A DNA stretch of 64,000 nt from positions 186,001 through 250,000 of the forward strand of contig NZ_JTDW01000004.1 in NCBI RefSeq assembly GCF_000943565.1. The letters are read 5' to 3'. The translations under genes were made by a program, and so were the position numbers. Below, in pieces: positions 26,536 through 36,035 of the stretch (position 1 is its first letter; every line of letters begins with the position of its first letter). Origin of the DNA: Neotamlana sedimentorum. Lineage in GTDB: Bacteria; Bacteroidota; Bacteroidia; Flavobacteriales; Flavobacteriaceae. The notes beneath the pieces were generated by a model. It did not search any database, was not told the origin of the DNA, and was given only the letters and a program-made list of their open reading frames with translations.

Positions 26536-28068
26536 ATGAAAACATTAAGGCTTATACTCGGCGATCAATTAAACAGTAAACATAGTTGGTACAAAACCAA
26601 CAATAAAAACGTAATATACTGTATGTTCGAAATGCGTCAAGAAACAGATTATGTTACACATCATATTCAAAAAATAATAGGATTTTTTGCCGCAATGCGC
26701 GAGTTTTCAAATCATTTAAAAAACAATCACTTTAATGTAGATTATTTCACACTAAACAATAAAAACAATACCCAAAACCTAATTTCAAACCTAAAATTAC
26801 TAATCAACAAATACAATATTGAAAAGTTTGAATATCAATTACCCGATGAGTACCGATTAGACCAACAATTATCAAGCTTTTGTGAAAATTTAGAAATTGA
26901 ATTTAAAACCTTTACAACCGAACATTTTTATACTAGCCGCAATGATTTAAAAGATTTTTTTAAAGGAAAAAAGCAATATTTAATGGAGAATTTTTACCGC
27001 AATATGCGTAAAAAACACAACATTTTAATGGTTGGAAATCAACCAGAGGGTGGCAAATGGAACTATGATAAAAGTAACCGAAACAAATGGAATGGTGAAC
27101 ATAACATACCCAATTATAAATATTTTAAAAATGATGTTTCAGAAATTGTTGAACTAATAAAAAACAGCAATATTAAAACTATTGGCAACTTTAACACCAA
27201 AACCTTTAATTACCCTGTTACCAGACAGCAAGCACTTGAACAATTAAAATACTTTTGCGAAGAACTATTAATTCATTTTGGCGACTACCAAGATGCGATG
27301 CATACCAACGAAATATACTTATTTCACTCCCGACTATCGTTTGCAATAAACCTTAAACTAATTTCCGGAAAAAATGTAGTTAATACGGTAATAAACTATT
27401 GGAAAAAACATAGCGAAGAAATACATATTAGCCAAGTTGAAGGCTTTATACGCCAAATAATTGGCTGGCGCGAGTATATGCGAGGTATGTATTGGGCATT
27501 AATGCCAGATTACAAAAATGAGAATCACCTAAAAAACACCAATAAACTTCCCGAGTTCTATTGGACGGGCAACACAAAAATGAATTGCCTAAAAAATGCG
27601 ATTGCAAACAGTTTAGACAATAGTTATGCACACCATATACAACGCTTAATGATAACCGGTAATTTTGCGTTGTTAGCACAAATTAATCCAGATGATTTAG
27701 ATGCATGGTATTTAGGAATTTATATTGATGCATTAGAATGGGTACAACTCCCAAATACAAGAGGCATGAGTCAATACGCAGATGGTGGTAAAATAGCTAC
27801 AAAACCCTACGTATCAAGCGGAAGCTATATAAATAAAATGAGTAACTACTGCAGTAATTGCCACTACAGTAATAAAGAAAAACTAGGCGAAAAAGCATGC
27901 CCGTTTAATAGTTTATACTGGAACTTTTTAGATGATAAACGAAGTATTTTAGGTAATAATCGCCGTATGGGAATGATGTATAGTTTGTTGGACAAAATGA
28001 ACAAAGATCAACTAGAAAAAATAAAAAAACGAGCCCAAAGCATTATAAAACACCCAGATCATTTTTAA
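26536..28068 (+). CDS. Fe-S bacterial cryptochrome/(6-4) photolyase (PhrB-like, DPRP family)
   Basis: A 510-residue protein with the family opening [16 protein letters not shown] and a C-terminal FAD domain ([65 protein letters not shown]). Four Cys in the expected arrangement could ligate a [4Fe-4S] cluster: C351, C439, C442 and C455. Known relatives repair (6-4) photoproducts with light. It follows the broken DASH gene by 48 nt, and its stop overlaps the next photolyase start by 1 nt (TAATG). Confidence 0.92.
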   Translation: MKTLRLILGDQLNSKHSWYKTNNKNVIYCMFEMRQETDYVTHHIQKIIGFFAAMREFSNHLKNNHFNVDYFTLNNKNNTQNLISNLKLLINKYNIEKFEYQLPDEYRLDQQLSSFCENLEIEFKTFTTEHFYTSRNDLKDFFKGKKQYLMENFYRNMRKKHNILMVGNQPEGGKWNYDKSNRNKWNGEHNIPNYKYFKNDVSEIVELIKNSNIKTIGNFNTKTFNYPVTRQQALEQLKYFCEELLIHFGDYQDAMHTNEIYLFHSRLSFAINLKLISGKNVVNTVINYWKKHSEEIHISQVEGFIRQIIGWREYMRGMYWALMPDYKNENHLKNTNKLPEFYWTGNTKMNCLKNAIANSLDNSYAHHIQRLMITGNFALLAQINPDDLDAWYLGIYIDALEWVQLPNTRGMSQYADGGKIATKPYVSSGSYINKMSNYCSNCHYSNKEKLGEKACPFNSLYWNFLDDKRSILGNNRRMGMMYSLLDKMNKDQLEKIKKRAQSIIKHPDHF

Positions 28069-29552
28069 TGAAACAAAACCTAAGCATAGTTTGGTTTAAG
28101 CGCGATCTTCGTTTACAAGATAACGAAGCCATAACCAACGCCATAAACACAAACCAAAACGTGCTTTTACTTTATACTTTAGAAAACTTTTTATTACAAG
28201 ATAAACACTACAGTAAGCGCCATTGGGATTTTATAAAACAATCGCTACAAGATATTAATAACAAACTTAATTCATATAATTCTAAAGTTTTAATAGTTAA
28301 TAATTCTATAGATAACACAATACAGCAACTTCAAGAAAAATTTAATATCACATATATATTTTCGCATATAGAAACTGGTATTCTTTCAACTTATAAAAGA
28401 GATATCGCTTTCGCGGAATTTTGCCAAACACAAAATATAAAATGGCTAGAAAATAAAAACAACGGCGTAAAACGAGCTATAAGCAACCGCAATAATTGGT
28501 TTGAAGATTGGAATACATTTATGATGCAACCAGAATTTAAATTTCAACCAAAAACCAATCAATTATTAAGTATAGCTTCAGTTGAAACTTTAGAACAAAA
28601 ATTTAAAACCGTACAAACAGAAACAATTCACAATAAAAATCTACAAAAAGGAGGCACCACAACAGGTTTAAAATATATGGAGTCTTTCTTCAACAAAAGA
28701 TATAAAAACTACATGTTTCACATATCTAAACCCCTACAAGCACGAACTGGCTGTAGCAGATTATCGCCATATATTGCTTGGGGCAACTTATCTGTAAAAC
28801 AAGTATTAAAAGCAGCCAACTTAAAAAAAGAACAAGAAAAAAATAAACGACATTTAAATGCTTTTATATCTCGATTGCGCTGGCAAGCTCACTTTATTCA
28901 AAAATTTGAAATGGAGCATAGCATGGAGTTTAAAAGTATTAATAAAGGATATCATCGATTAATTAAACCTGTAAATATAGAATTTCAAAATGCTTGGAAA
29001 ACAGGTAAAACAGGTTTTCCTTTGGTAGATGCTTGTATGCGCTGTTTAAACACAACTGGATATTTAAATTTTAGAATGCGTGCACTAGTAGTTTCGTTCT
29101 TTACTCATAATTTATGGCAGCCTTGGCAAGATTTAAGTGAGCACTTAGCTAGTTTATTTCTAGATTTCGAACCAGGTATTCATTATCCTCAAATACAAAT
29201 GCAAGCCGGTGAAACTGGAATTAATATGCTACGCATATACAACCCCGTAAAAAATAGCATAGAACATGACCCTCAAGCAGAATTTATAAAAAAATGGGTG
29301 CCAGAATTACAACATCTAGAAACACCTATTATACACAACCCAAGCCAAATAACATATTTTGATTCACAAATTAGTGGTTTTAAATTAGGTTACCACTACC
29401 CTAACCCAATTGTTAACGAAAACCAATCTAGAAAAAAAGCAAGTCAAATTTTATGGAATTTAAAAGACGATACACTTGTGAAAAAAGAAAGTTTGAGAAT
29501 ACTAAAAAGGCACACCATAAAGAATAGAAATAGATTATTAAGAAATGAATAG
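28068..29552 (+). CDS. Cryptochrome/photolyase family protein (FAD-binding)
   Basis: A 494-residue protein. The N-terminal alpha/beta antenna domain begins [18 protein letters not shown]. The C-terminal FAD domain contains [54 protein letters not shown] and [17 protein letters not shown]. The segment that in CPD photolyases reads DAAPYFRIFNP is here [13 protein letters not shown], placing it in a less-characterised photolyase-like group. Whether it repairs DNA or acts as a photoreceptor is not decidable from sequence. It is coupled to the Fe-S photolyase gene and ends the first block of the cluster. Confidence 0.88.
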   Translation: MKQNLSIVWFKRDLRLQDNEAITNAINTNQNVLLLYTLENFLLQDKHYSKRHWDFIKQSLQDINNKLNSYNSKVLIVNNSIDNTIQQLQEKFNITYIFSHIETGILSTYKRDIAFAEFCQTQNIKWLENKNNGVKRAISNRNNWFEDWNTFMMQPEFKFQPKTNQLLSIASVETLEQKFKTVQTETIHNKNLQKGGTTTGLKYMESFFNKRYKNYMFHISKPLQARTGCSRLSPYIAWGNLSVKQVLKAANLKKEQEKNKRHLNAFISRLRWQAHFIQKFEMEHSMEFKSINKGYHRLIKPVNIEFQNAWKTGKTGFPLVDACMRCLNTTGYLNFRMRALVVSFFTHNLWQPWQDLSEHLASLFLDFEPGIHYPQIQMQAGETGINMLRIYNPVKNSIEHDPQAEFIKKWVPELQHLETPIIHNPSQITYFDSQISGFKLGYHYPNPIVNENQSRKKASQILWNLKDDTLVKKESLRILKRHTIKNRNRLLRNE

Positions 29553-29590
29553 ATTTACCTTATGCATCATAAGCAAATAATATGTTAGTT

Positions 29591-29634
29591 TTGTTTAACT
29601 TTTAGCTATAAATATTAAACATTTACTATATTTG
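29591..29634 (+). promoter_or_regulatory. Second copy of the cluster promoter/operator
   Basis: TTGTTTAA (29591-29598), 16 nt, TTAAACAT (29615-29622), then TATATTTG (29627-29634), 18 nt before the start at 29652. Element order and spacing match 21276-21320 to within one base, making the two transcription units a likely regulon. Confidence 0.65.
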
Positions 29635-29651
29635 ATAAGAGTTATTACGAT

Positions 29652-30080
29652 ATGATTTTAGACACAACATACAATAACAAGGAAAACACAATTTTAATTG
29701 AAAACTTAGTAGGCAGATCGTTTACATTGTTTGAAGCTTTTAAAATTAAAGGCATAGGCTCTAAAAGAATGATTATTGAAGATGTTAGTGAAAACTTGAA
29801 ACTGTACTTAAACAGAGTTTCAGATATTAATTATGCTAATATCGAGTTACGCACAAAAGGGGTTTTAATTTATATAAACAAGGGGTTGCAAAATTTCACA
29901 TGGGCAATCCCTTATTACCAATTAGTTATTTACAAAACCAAAACCACTAGTATTCATGCCCAGGGTAATTATATACGCTTCAAAATGAATAAAACTTTAA
30001 AGGAAAACAAAACGTTTTTTAAAAAACTAATAAATGAAAAATTAAAGTATAACCAAAAATATAGCACACCTACTTTATGA
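29652..30080 (+). CDS. Hypothetical protein, first gene of the second photolyase block
   Basis: A 142-residue protein I do not recognise. It has no signal peptide or membrane helix. It alternates beta-rich stretches (VLIYINKGLQNFTWAIPYYQLVIYK) with a basic C-terminus (KMNKTLKENKTFFKKLINEK). The central part is compatible with a PH-like or split-barrel fold, but this is only an impression. It overlaps the TIGR03643 gene by 4 nt (ATGA) and sits directly behind the shared operator, so it is part of the light/UV cluster. Confidence 0.65.
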   Translation: MILDTTYNNKENTILIENLVGRSFTLFEAFKIKGIGSKRMIIEDVSENLKLYLNRVSDINYANIELRTKGVLIYINKGLQNFTWAIPYYQLVIYKTKTTSIHAQGNYIRFKMNKTLKENKTFFKKLINEKLKYNQKYSTPTL

Positions 30081-30349
30081 ACTTTTCAATTAATGAAATA
30101 GACAGGATTGTAGAGATGGCATGGGAAGACCGTACGACTTTTGAAGCAATAAAATTTCAATTTGGCATATCTGAACAAGAAGTTATTAACCTAATGCGTA
30201 AACAAATGAAACCTAAAAGTTTTAAAATGTGGCGTAAACGAGTTAGTGGAAGAAAAACTAAACATGAAAAACTAAGAACATTTGTTAGTGGACGCTTTAA
30301 ATGTAGTAGACAGAAGCTAATAACAAGTAATAAAATTTCGAAACGTTAA
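30077..30349 (+). CDS. TIGR03643 family protein (DUF2805)
   Basis: A 90-residue basic protein beginning NFSINEIDRIVEMAWEDRTT and containing FEAIKFQFGISEQEVINLMR, an HTH-like segment, then KPKSFKMWRKRVSGRKTKH. These are the features of TIGR03643, a small family that co-occurs with photolyases and cryptochromes. The HTH suggests nucleic-acid binding, unproven. It is coupled to the preceding gene by a 4-nt overlap. Confidence 0.88.
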   Translation: MNFSINEIDRIVEMAWEDRTTFEAIKFQFGISEQEVINLMRKQMKPKSFKMWRKRVSGRKTKHEKLRTFVSGRFKCSRQKLITSNKISKR

Positions 30350-30367
30350 ACAAAAATTATATTAATT

Positions 30368-30592
30368 ATGGATCTAATAGAAAGAGCTTTAGAATTTGAA
30401 AAAAGAAAGATGAAATCTTTATCTACCAGCGATCGTGTAAAAATTTCAAGAGAAGCAAAAGCATTAATACTAGACTTAAATCAAATTTATAAAAAGAAAA
30501 AAGACGATAAAATTATGGATATCATGAAACGTCTTACGGCAATAAAAAGAAAAGTTGAAAAACGACTAAAAGGAGCTCCACTTACAGCATAA
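30368..30592 (+). CDS. Small basic helical protein, paralogue 1
   Basis: A 74-residue Lys/Arg-rich, apparently all-helical protein (MDLIERALEFEKRKMKSL..., ALILDLNQIYKKKKDDKIMD, KRLTAIKRKVEKRLKG). No known domain is recognised. It is closely related to the 71-residue protein encoded at 30751, so this is a tandem duplication. It lies 18 nt after the TIGR03643 gene in the same direction. Confidence 0.75.
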   Translation: MDLIERALEFEKRKMKSLSTSDRVKISREAKALILDLNQIYKKKKDDKIMDIMKRLTAIKRKVEKRLKGAPLTA

Positions 30593-30694
30593 GTTTGCAT
30601 ATGCGTGCAAAAAAGATGTTTTTTAATAGTAATTATTAAAATTCTGCCAATATTTTCATATTAAAATTTGTAATTTCATACAATTTAGTATATT

Positions 30695-30741
30695 GCGAAA
30701 TTGTTAAAATTTATTGATTTTAAAAATCAATATGCGAAATT
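30695..30741 (+). promoter_or_regulatory. Palindrome bracketed by GCGAAATT direct repeats upstream of paralogue 2
   Basis: GCGAAATT occurs at 30695-30702 and 30734-30741 on either side of the palindrome ATTGATTTT-A-AAAATCAAT (30713-30731). The site lies just ahead of the start at 30751 and is absent before paralogue 1, suggesting separate control of the second copy. A smaller hairpin, TTTGCA/TGCAAA (30594-30611), lies right after the paralogue 1 stop. Confidence 0.4.
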
Positions 30742-30750
30742 AGAGAAAAT

Positions 30751-30966
30751 ATGGAGATTATTGATCGTGCTTTAGAATTCGAACAACGCAAACACACTTT
30801 TAAAACAACAAGTGAGCGTATTGAATCGTCTAGAGAAGTTAAAAACTTAATTTTAGATTTAAACACTATTTATAAAAAGGAAAAAGATCCAAAAATTATG
30901 GATTTGATGAAGCGTTTAACTGAAATTAAACAAAAAATTGAAAAAAGGCTAAAGGGCAGGCCTTAA
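30751..30966 (+). CDS. Small basic helical protein, paralogue 2
   Basis: 71 residues (MEIIDRALEFEQRKHTFK..., NLILDLNTIYKKEKDPKIMD, KRLTEIKQKIEKRLKG), roughly 60-65% identical by eye to the protein at 30368. The conserved parts are the first helix (RALEFE.RK), the SxR/LILDLN segment and the KRLT.IK.K.EKRLKG end. Function is unknown; small basic helical proteins in stress clusters often bind nucleic acid or ribosomes, but nothing here proves it. Confidence 0.75.
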   Translation: MEIIDRALEFEQRKHTFKTTSERIESSREVKNLILDLNTIYKKEKDPKIMDLMKRLTEIKQKIEKRLKGRP

Positions 30967-30988
30967 AAAATAAATGCCCTGAAACCTT

Positions 30989-31672
30989 ATGAAAACATTT
31001 GTTATTATTGGAGGTAGTAAGGGCATTGGTTTTGCTTTACTTAATAAACTTTTAAATCACTCAAAAGTTATTAATATAAGTAGAACTGCACCAAATACTT
31101 CGCATGAAAATTTAACTCACATCTCCTGTGATGTTATACAAGACGAATTACCAGAAATAAATAATTTAGATGGTTTAATTTATTGTCCTGGCAGTATAAA
31201 TTTAAAACCTATTTCTCGTTTAAGCTTAAACGATTTTAAAAACGATTTTGAAATTAATGTTTTAGGTGCTGTTAAAGCAATACAAGCATATTTACCGCTT
31301 TTAAAAACAGGAACAAATCCGTCAATTTTATTATTTAGTACTGTTGCCAACAAATTAGGAATGCCTTTTCATGCCAGTATAGCAACCGCCAAATCTGTTA
31401 TTGAAGGCTTAGTTAAGTCTTTAGGCGCAGAATTAGCTCCTACAGTAAGAGTTAACGCCATTGCACCAACAGTTACAAATACAGAACTCGCAAGCAAGCT
31501 TTTACGTAATGAGAAAATGATTGAAAACATTACGGAAAGGCACCCATTAAAAAAATATTTAGATCCAACCGAAGTTGCTGAAATGGGAGAATTTCTGTTA
31601 TCTACAAAAGCAGCATCTATTTCAGGACAAATATTTCAAATGGATTGTGGAATTGTAAGTTTCAAGTTATGA
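30989..31672 (+). CDS. Short-chain dehydrogenase/reductase
   Basis: A 227-residue SDR with the cofactor motif GGSKGIGFAL (8-17) and the NAG-equivalent PGS region (IYCPGSIN). In the catalytic region, FSTVANKLGMPFHASIATAK has His where classical SDRs have the Tyr of YxxxK. The C-terminal PTVTNTELASKL and SISGQIFQMDCGI are typical. The missing Tyr makes classical dehydrogenase activity doubtful. Its stop overlaps the glutathione peroxidase start (ATGA). Confidence 0.85.
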   Translation: MKTFVIIGGSKGIGFALLNKLLNHSKVINISRTAPNTSHENLTHISCDVIQDELPEINNLDGLIYCPGSINLKPISRLSLNDFKNDFEINVLGAVKAIQAYLPLLKTGTNPSILLFSTVANKLGMPFHASIATAKSVIEGLVKSLGAELAPTVRVNAIAPTVTNTELASKLLRNEKMIENITERHPLKKYLDPTEVAEMGEFLLSTKAASISGQIFQMDCGIVSFKL

Positions 31673-32196
31673 TTTGTTTAAAAACCCTGTTCTGTTCAAA
31701 AAACATCAGTCCAAATTATAATATAAATTCGCTTTATAACATTAGCATTAAATCCATATCAAACGAAGATATAGACTTATCACAATTTAAAGGTAAATTT
31801 ATACTATTTGTAAACGTAGCATCTAAATGTGGCTTTACACCGCAGTATAAAGAGCTTGAACAGTTATACAATACATATAAAAACAAATTAATTATAATAG
31901 GTTGCCCCTGTAATCAATTTGGTAGTCAAGAGCCAGGTAAATCGCAAGACATAAAAACCTTTTGCCAAGTAAATTATGGCGTATCATTTATAATTACTGA
32001 AAAAATAGATGTAAAAGGTACTAAACAGCATCCTTTGTATAATTGGTTAACAAAAAAATCAAATAACAACAAAATTAACAGTTCGGTTAAATGGAATTTT
32101 CAAAAATATTTAGTTAGTCCACAAGGCGAACTTATCGACTATTTTTCTTCCATTACCAGTCCTTTAAGCAAAAAAATAATTAAACAATTAAACTAA
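31669..32196 (+). CDS. Glutathione peroxidase-family thiol peroxidase
   Basis: Start taken at 31669, which gives the usual ATGA overlap with the SDR gene; an in-frame Met at 31645 lies inside that gene. The 175-residue protein has the peroxidatic Cys in NVASKCGFTPQY, the Gln in CNQFGSQEPG and the Trp in SVKWNFQKYLV, so the catalytic tetrad is recognisable. The Cys (not selenocysteine) form normally uses thioredoxin and reduces lipid or organic hydroperoxides. It fits an oxidative/light stress role in this cluster. Confidence 0.9.
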   Translation: MICLKTLFCSKNISPNYNINSLYNISIKSISNEDIDLSQFKGKFILFVNVASKCGFTPQYKELEQLYNTYKNKLIIIGCPCNQFGSQEPGKSQDIKTFCQVNYGVSFIITEKIDVKGTKQHPLYNWLTKKSNNNKINSSVKWNFQKYLVSPQGELIDYFSSITSPLSKKIIKQLN

Positions 32197-32198
32197 TT

Positions 32199-32369
32199 AT
32201 GCTTAAACTATTTAAAAAGAAGACGGAAATAGAAAGGTTACAGGAAAAGTATAAAAAATTAATGCAAGAAAGCCATAAACTTTCTACTATTAACCGATCT
32301 AAAAGTGATGATAAATTTGCTGAAGCAGACGTGATATCAAAACAAATAGATGCACTACAAACTAAATAA
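32199..32369 (+). CDS. Lacal_2735-type small protein
   Basis: A 56-residue protein (MLKLFKKKTEIERLQEKYKK...) with a short basic start and a coiled-coil-like helix containing ESHKLSTINRSKSDDKFAEA. This matches the small flavobacterial family named Lacal_2735, of unknown function. It begins 2 nt after the glutathione peroxidase stop and ends 8 nt before the TspO start, in an evident operon. Confidence 0.8.
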   Translation: MLKLFKKKTEIERLQEKYKKLMQESHKLSTINRSKSDDKFAEADVISKQIDALQTK

Positions 32370-32377
32370 TTAAAAAA

Positions 32378-32833
32378 TTGAAAAAATTAATATTAATTTT
32401 CTTAATTATAAATTTTACCGCACTAGGTATTGGTAGCTGGTTAATGAAAAACGGGCCACAAACAGATTGGTACCTAAACCTTAATAAAGCACCTTGGACG
32501 CCTCCAGGTTGGGTATTTGGTGCTGCATGGACATTAATAATGATTTGTTTTTCTATATACATGTCTTACCTATACAAACAAATACCAACAACAACTATAT
32601 TAGGGTTATTTACCTTTCAATTCCTGTTAAATGTAGGTTGGAATTTTATTTTTTTCAATAAACATTTAATTCTCATTGGTTTAATATGTATTATTCTTTT
32701 AACTTTTTTAATCGGATTTTTTCTTACAAAATATTATCCAGTTTTAAAGCAAAAAAGCTTACTAATACTCCCCTATTTTGTATGGTTAATTATTGCCACA
32801 TCATTAAATGCCTACATTGTTATAAATAATTAA
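32378..32833 (+). CDS. TspO/MBR family tryptophan-rich sensory protein
   Basis: A 151-residue membrane protein with five helices and the family motif WYLNLNKAPWTPPGWVFGAAWT, plus NVGWNFIFF. The start codon is TTG (32378). TspO proteins bind porphyrins and are implicated in light- and oxygen-dependent tetrapyrrole degradation, which suits a photolyase/UV cluster. It is followed by the SRPBCC gene after 3 nt. Confidence 0.9.
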   Translation: MKKLILIFLIINFTALGIGSWLMKNGPQTDWYLNLNKAPWTPPGWVFGAAWTLIMICFSIYMSYLYKQIPTTTILGLFTFQFLLNVGWNFIFFNKHLILIGLICIILLTFLIGFFLTKYYPVLKQKSLLILPYFVWLIIATSLNAYIVINN

Positions 32834-32836
32834 AAC

Positions 32837-33298
32837 ATGAAAATATACACCCTACATAAAAAGCAAAACTTACCAATTTCTGTAAATACAGCATGGGATT
32901 TTTTATCAGATCCTAAAAATTTAAAAGTAATAACTCCAGACTACATGGGGTTTAATATTTTGTCTGGTGCAGATAGACCAATGTTTGCAGGACAAATAAT
33001 TCAATACATAGTTACACCTGTGTTCGGTATAAATACAAAATGGGTTACAGAAATAACTCATGTAATTGATAAACACTATTTTGTAGATGAACAGCGCTTT
33101 GGCCCTTACCAATTGTGGCATCACAAACATTTTATTAAAGAAATAGAAGGCGGTGTAGAAATGGAAGATATAATTGACTATAAAATTCCTTTTGGGCTTT
33201 TAGGCCAGTTAGCACATCCTATATTAGTAAAGCCAAAACTTGAAGAAATTTTTAATTATCGCAAAGAAAAATTAGAAAAACTTTTTGGATCTTATTAA
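32837..33298 (+). CDS. SRPBCC-fold ligand-binding protein
   Basis: A 153-residue START/SRPBCC-like protein: LPISVNTAWDFLSDPKNLKVITPDYMGF opens the fold, QRFGPYQLWHHKHFI and DIIDYKIPFGLLGQL follow. Relatives are often annotated as cell-division inhibitors and neighbour photolyase genes; they are thought to bind a hydrophobic ligand. It directly abuts the photolyase gene (stop and start adjacent). Confidence 0.85.
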   Translation: MKIYTLHKKQNLPISVNTAWDFLSDPKNLKVITPDYMGFNILSGADRPMFAGQIIQYIVTPVFGINTKWVTEITHVIDKHYFVDEQRFGPYQLWHHKHFIKEIEGGVEMEDIIDYKIPFGLLGQLAHPILVKPKLEEIFNYRKEKLEKLFGSY

Positions 33299-34603
33299 AT
33301 GAATAAAGAAATAAACATATTTTGGTTTCGTCGCGATTTACGTTTAGATGACAACATTGGGTTTTATGAAGCTTTAAATGGAGACTACCCAGTACTTCCC
33401 ATTTTTATTTTCGACAAGGAAATTCTAGAAAAATTACCAAAAAATGACGCTCGGGTAAATTTTATATTTAACACCCTTCAAAGCATGCGAAAAACACTGC
33501 AAAAGGAGCACAACAGCAGTTTAGCGATATACTCAGGTACACCCATTGAGGTTTACAAAGAAATTATAAATGAATATAATGTAAATACTGTTTACACAAA
33601 CCACGACTATGAACCTTATGCATTACAAAGAGATGAAGAAATTAAAAAGCTTTTAAACGATAATAACATCTCGTTTAAAACATTCAAAGATCAGGTTATT
33701 TTTGAAAAAAATGAGATTGTGAAGGCAGATGGCAATCCGTATGTAGTATATACACCATATATGAAACTTTGGAAAAAAACCTTTGATAGTAATAGCTTAA
33801 ACATTTTTTCCACAAACTCAGTTTTACACAATTTAATAGAACACACACGATTACCCAATGTAACATTACAAGATATTGGCTTTATAACCTCCGACCAAAA
33901 TATTTCAGATTACGATGTTACACCAACTTTAATAGCAAATTACGAAGACACTAGAAACTTTCCTGCAAAAAATGGTACATCACATTTAGGTCCGCATTTA
34001 CGTTTTGGTACAGTAAGTGTTCGAAAAATGGTAAAAAAGGCTATTGTAGAAAAAAACGAAATATTTTGGCAAGAGCTTATATGGCGAGAATTTTTTATGC
34101 AAATATTATGGCATTTCCCGGAAACTGTAACCAAAGCTTTTAAACCAAAATACGATAACATTAAATGGCGAAATAACGAAAGTGAATTTAAAGCATGGTG
34201 CGAAGGTAAAACTGGGTACCCTTTAGTTGATGCTGGCATGCGGGAGCTTAATAAAACAGGTTACATGCACAACCGTGTACGCATGCTCGTTGGTAGCTTT
34301 TTATGTAAACACTTATTAATAGATTGGCGTTGGGGTGAAGCCTATTTTGCAGAAAAATTACATGATTATGAATTAGCAAGTAATATAGGTAATTGGCAAT
34401 GGGTTTCTGGTTCTGGAGTAGATGCAGCACCTTATTTCAGAATTTTTAATCCAACTACTCAAATTCAAAAATTTGATAAAAATCATGGGTATATAAAAAA
34501 ATGGGTTCCAGAATATCAAGAACTAACTTACCCTAAACCAATAGTAGAACACAAAGCCGCTCGTGAACGCTGTTTACAAACCTATAAATCAGCTTTAAAT
34601 TAA
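33299..34603 (+). CDS. Deoxyribodipyrimidine (CPD) photolyase, class I
   Basis: A 434-residue protein with the N-terminal antenna domain (INIFWFRRDLRLDDN) and a complete FAD domain: TSHLGPHLRFGTVSVR, WQELIWREFFMQIL, GKTGYPLVDAGMREL, MHNRVRMLVGSFLCKHL and NWQWVSGSGVDAAPYFRIFNP. All flavin and thymine-dimer contact motifs are present, so it should repair cyclobutane dimers with blue light. It is the last gene of the cluster and probably its main CPD repair enzyme. Confidence 0.95.
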   Translation: MNKEINIFWFRRDLRLDDNIGFYEALNGDYPVLPIFIFDKEILEKLPKNDARVNFIFNTLQSMRKTLQKEHNSSLAIYSGTPIEVYKEIINEYNVNTVYTNHDYEPYALQRDEEIKKLLNDNNISFKTFKDQVIFEKNEIVKADGNPYVVYTPYMKLWKKTFDSNSLNIFSTNSVLHNLIEHTRLPNVTLQDIGFITSDQNISDYDVTPTLIANYEDTRNFPAKNGTSHLGPHLRFGTVSVRKMVKKAIVEKNEIFWQELIWREFFMQILWHFPETVTKAFKPKYDNIKWRNNESEFKAWCEGKTGYPLVDAGMRELNKTGYMHNRVRMLVGSFLCKHLLIDWRWGEAYFAEKLHDYELASNIGNWQWVSGSGVDAAPYFRIFNPTTQIQKFDKNHGYIKKWVPEYQELTYPKPIVEHKAARERCLQTYKSALN

Positions 34604-34619
34604 ACGGCTAAAATTTTAT

Positions 34620-34940
34620 TTATAATATATTTATAGAATCGTAAACTACTACCTTCGTCCATAGTTTACTACATTCTTCAAGAAATTTGTGATGATTTGA
34701 CTCGTTTTGATACTTATCGTGATCTTCTTTATTATTAAAACTTAAACTTAAACTATACGTATAACTACTATCTATAACTTCTCGATTGGTTTGAGCAGGA
34801 ATACCTATATGCTTGGTTTTAATAAATTTTGAATTTTTAATAAAATAGAATAAAGACGTTTCGAACACATCTCTGTCTTTCTTATTATCAGGATTTTTTA
34901 ACCAAAAAAAAACGGTATGTTTAAATTCTTTTTGTTCCAT
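34620..34940 (-). CDS. Dabb (stress-responsive alpha/beta barrel) protein
   Basis: A 106-residue protein: EFKHTVFFWLKNPDNKKDRDVFETSLFYF opens a ferredoxin-like barrel, with conserved GIPAQTNREVIDSSYTYSL and a terminal VVVYDSINIL strand. The Dabb fold is used by small dimeric proteins of mixed function. It lies 38 nt upstream of nothing coding on its own strand and converges with the photolyase gene. Confidence 0.82.
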   Translation of the reverse strand: MEQKEFKHTVFFWLKNPDNKKDRDVFETSLFYFIKNSKFIKTKHIGIPAQTNREVIDSSYTYSLSLSFNNKEDHDKYQNESNHHKFLEECSKLWTKVVVYDSINIL

Positions 34941-34978
34941 CTTAGTAAAATCATTAATGTATAAACTTATATAATGCC

Positions 34979-35929
34979 TTATGTTTTTAAATAAGACAAA
35001 ACATTAGCCTCTATCCTATTTTGAATATTGCTAACTTCACCTTTTACAAAGGTTTCACCTGTAATATTTTCGTAAAGTTCGATGTAACGTTCACTAACAG
35101 TCTTAATGTATTCGTCGCTCATTTGTGGTACAGTTTGTCCTTCTAAACCTTGAAAGTTATTCGAAATTAACCATTGTCGCACAAACTCTTTACTTAACTG
35201 TTTTTGAGATTCTCCTTTATCCTGACGCTCTTGGTAACCTTCGGCATAAAAATATCGTGAGGAATCTGGCGTATGAATTTCATCGATTAAAACAATTTTA
35301 CCATCTTTAGTTTTACCAAACTCATATTTGGTATCTACTAAAATTAGTCCGCGTTGTGCAGCAATTTCGGTTCCTCGTTTAAATAATTTTCGTGTATAAT
35401 CTTCTAAAACAATATAATCTTCTTCTGAAACGATACCGCGTTTTAAAATCTCTTCACGAGAAATATCTTCGTCATGATCACCCATTTCTGCTTTTGTGGC
35501 GGGTGTAATTATTGGTTCTGGAAAAGCGTCGTTTTCTTTCATATCTTCTGGCATTGGTACCCCGCACAATAAACGTTTTCCTGCTTTGTATTCGCGGGCT
35601 GCATGACCACTCATATAACCACGAATAACCATTTCTACTTTAAAAGGCTCACATAAATGACCAACTGCAACATTAGGATCGGGTGTAGCTACTAACCAAT
35701 TTGGTACCAAATCTTCGGTGTCTTTCATCATTTTTGTGGCAATTTGGTTTAAAATTTGCCCTTTAAATGGTATTCCTTTGGGCATTACTACATCGAACGC
35801 CGAAAGTCTATCGGTAGCAATCATTACTAATTGCTCGTCGTTTATATTATATACTTCTCTTACTTTTCCTTTATATACACTTTTTTGGTTTGGAAAGTTA
35901 AAATTTGTATCTGTTATTGTGTTACTCAT
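34979..35929 (-). CDS. purC: Phosphoribosylaminoimidazolesuccinocarboxamide synthase
   Basis: A 316-residue SAICAR synthase, the de novo purine step that joins aspartate to CAIR using ATP. Motifs: [64 protein letters not shown] and [18 protein letters not shown]. The length matches the longer, eukaryote/Bacteroidota-type enzyme. It lies downstream of the phoH-like gene on the same strand with a structured spacer between them. Confidence 0.95.
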   Translation of the reverse strand: MSNTITDTNFNFPNQKSVYKGKVREVYNINDEQLVMIATDRLSAFDVVMPKGIPFKGQILNQIATKMMKDTEDLVPNWLVATPDPNVAVGHLCEPFKVEMVIRGYMSGHAAREYKAGKRLLCGVPMPEDMKENDAFPEPIITPATKAEMGDHDEDISREEILKRGIVSEEDYIVLEDYTRKLFKRGTEIAAQRGLILVDTKYEFGKTKDGKIVLIDEIHTPDSSRYFYAEGYQERQDKGESQKQLSKEFVRQWLISNNFQGLEGQTVPQMSDEYIKTVSERYIELYENITGETFVKGEVSNIQNRIEANVLSYLKT

Positions 35930-36035
35930 TATTTTGGCTTTTAGCCTTTAGCTCTCTGCTATTGGCACTCAATATTTTTGGTTTTGTTTCTGCTCTTAAA
36001 ATTAATTGTAAAAATACATTTTTTGTTCGTTTACC

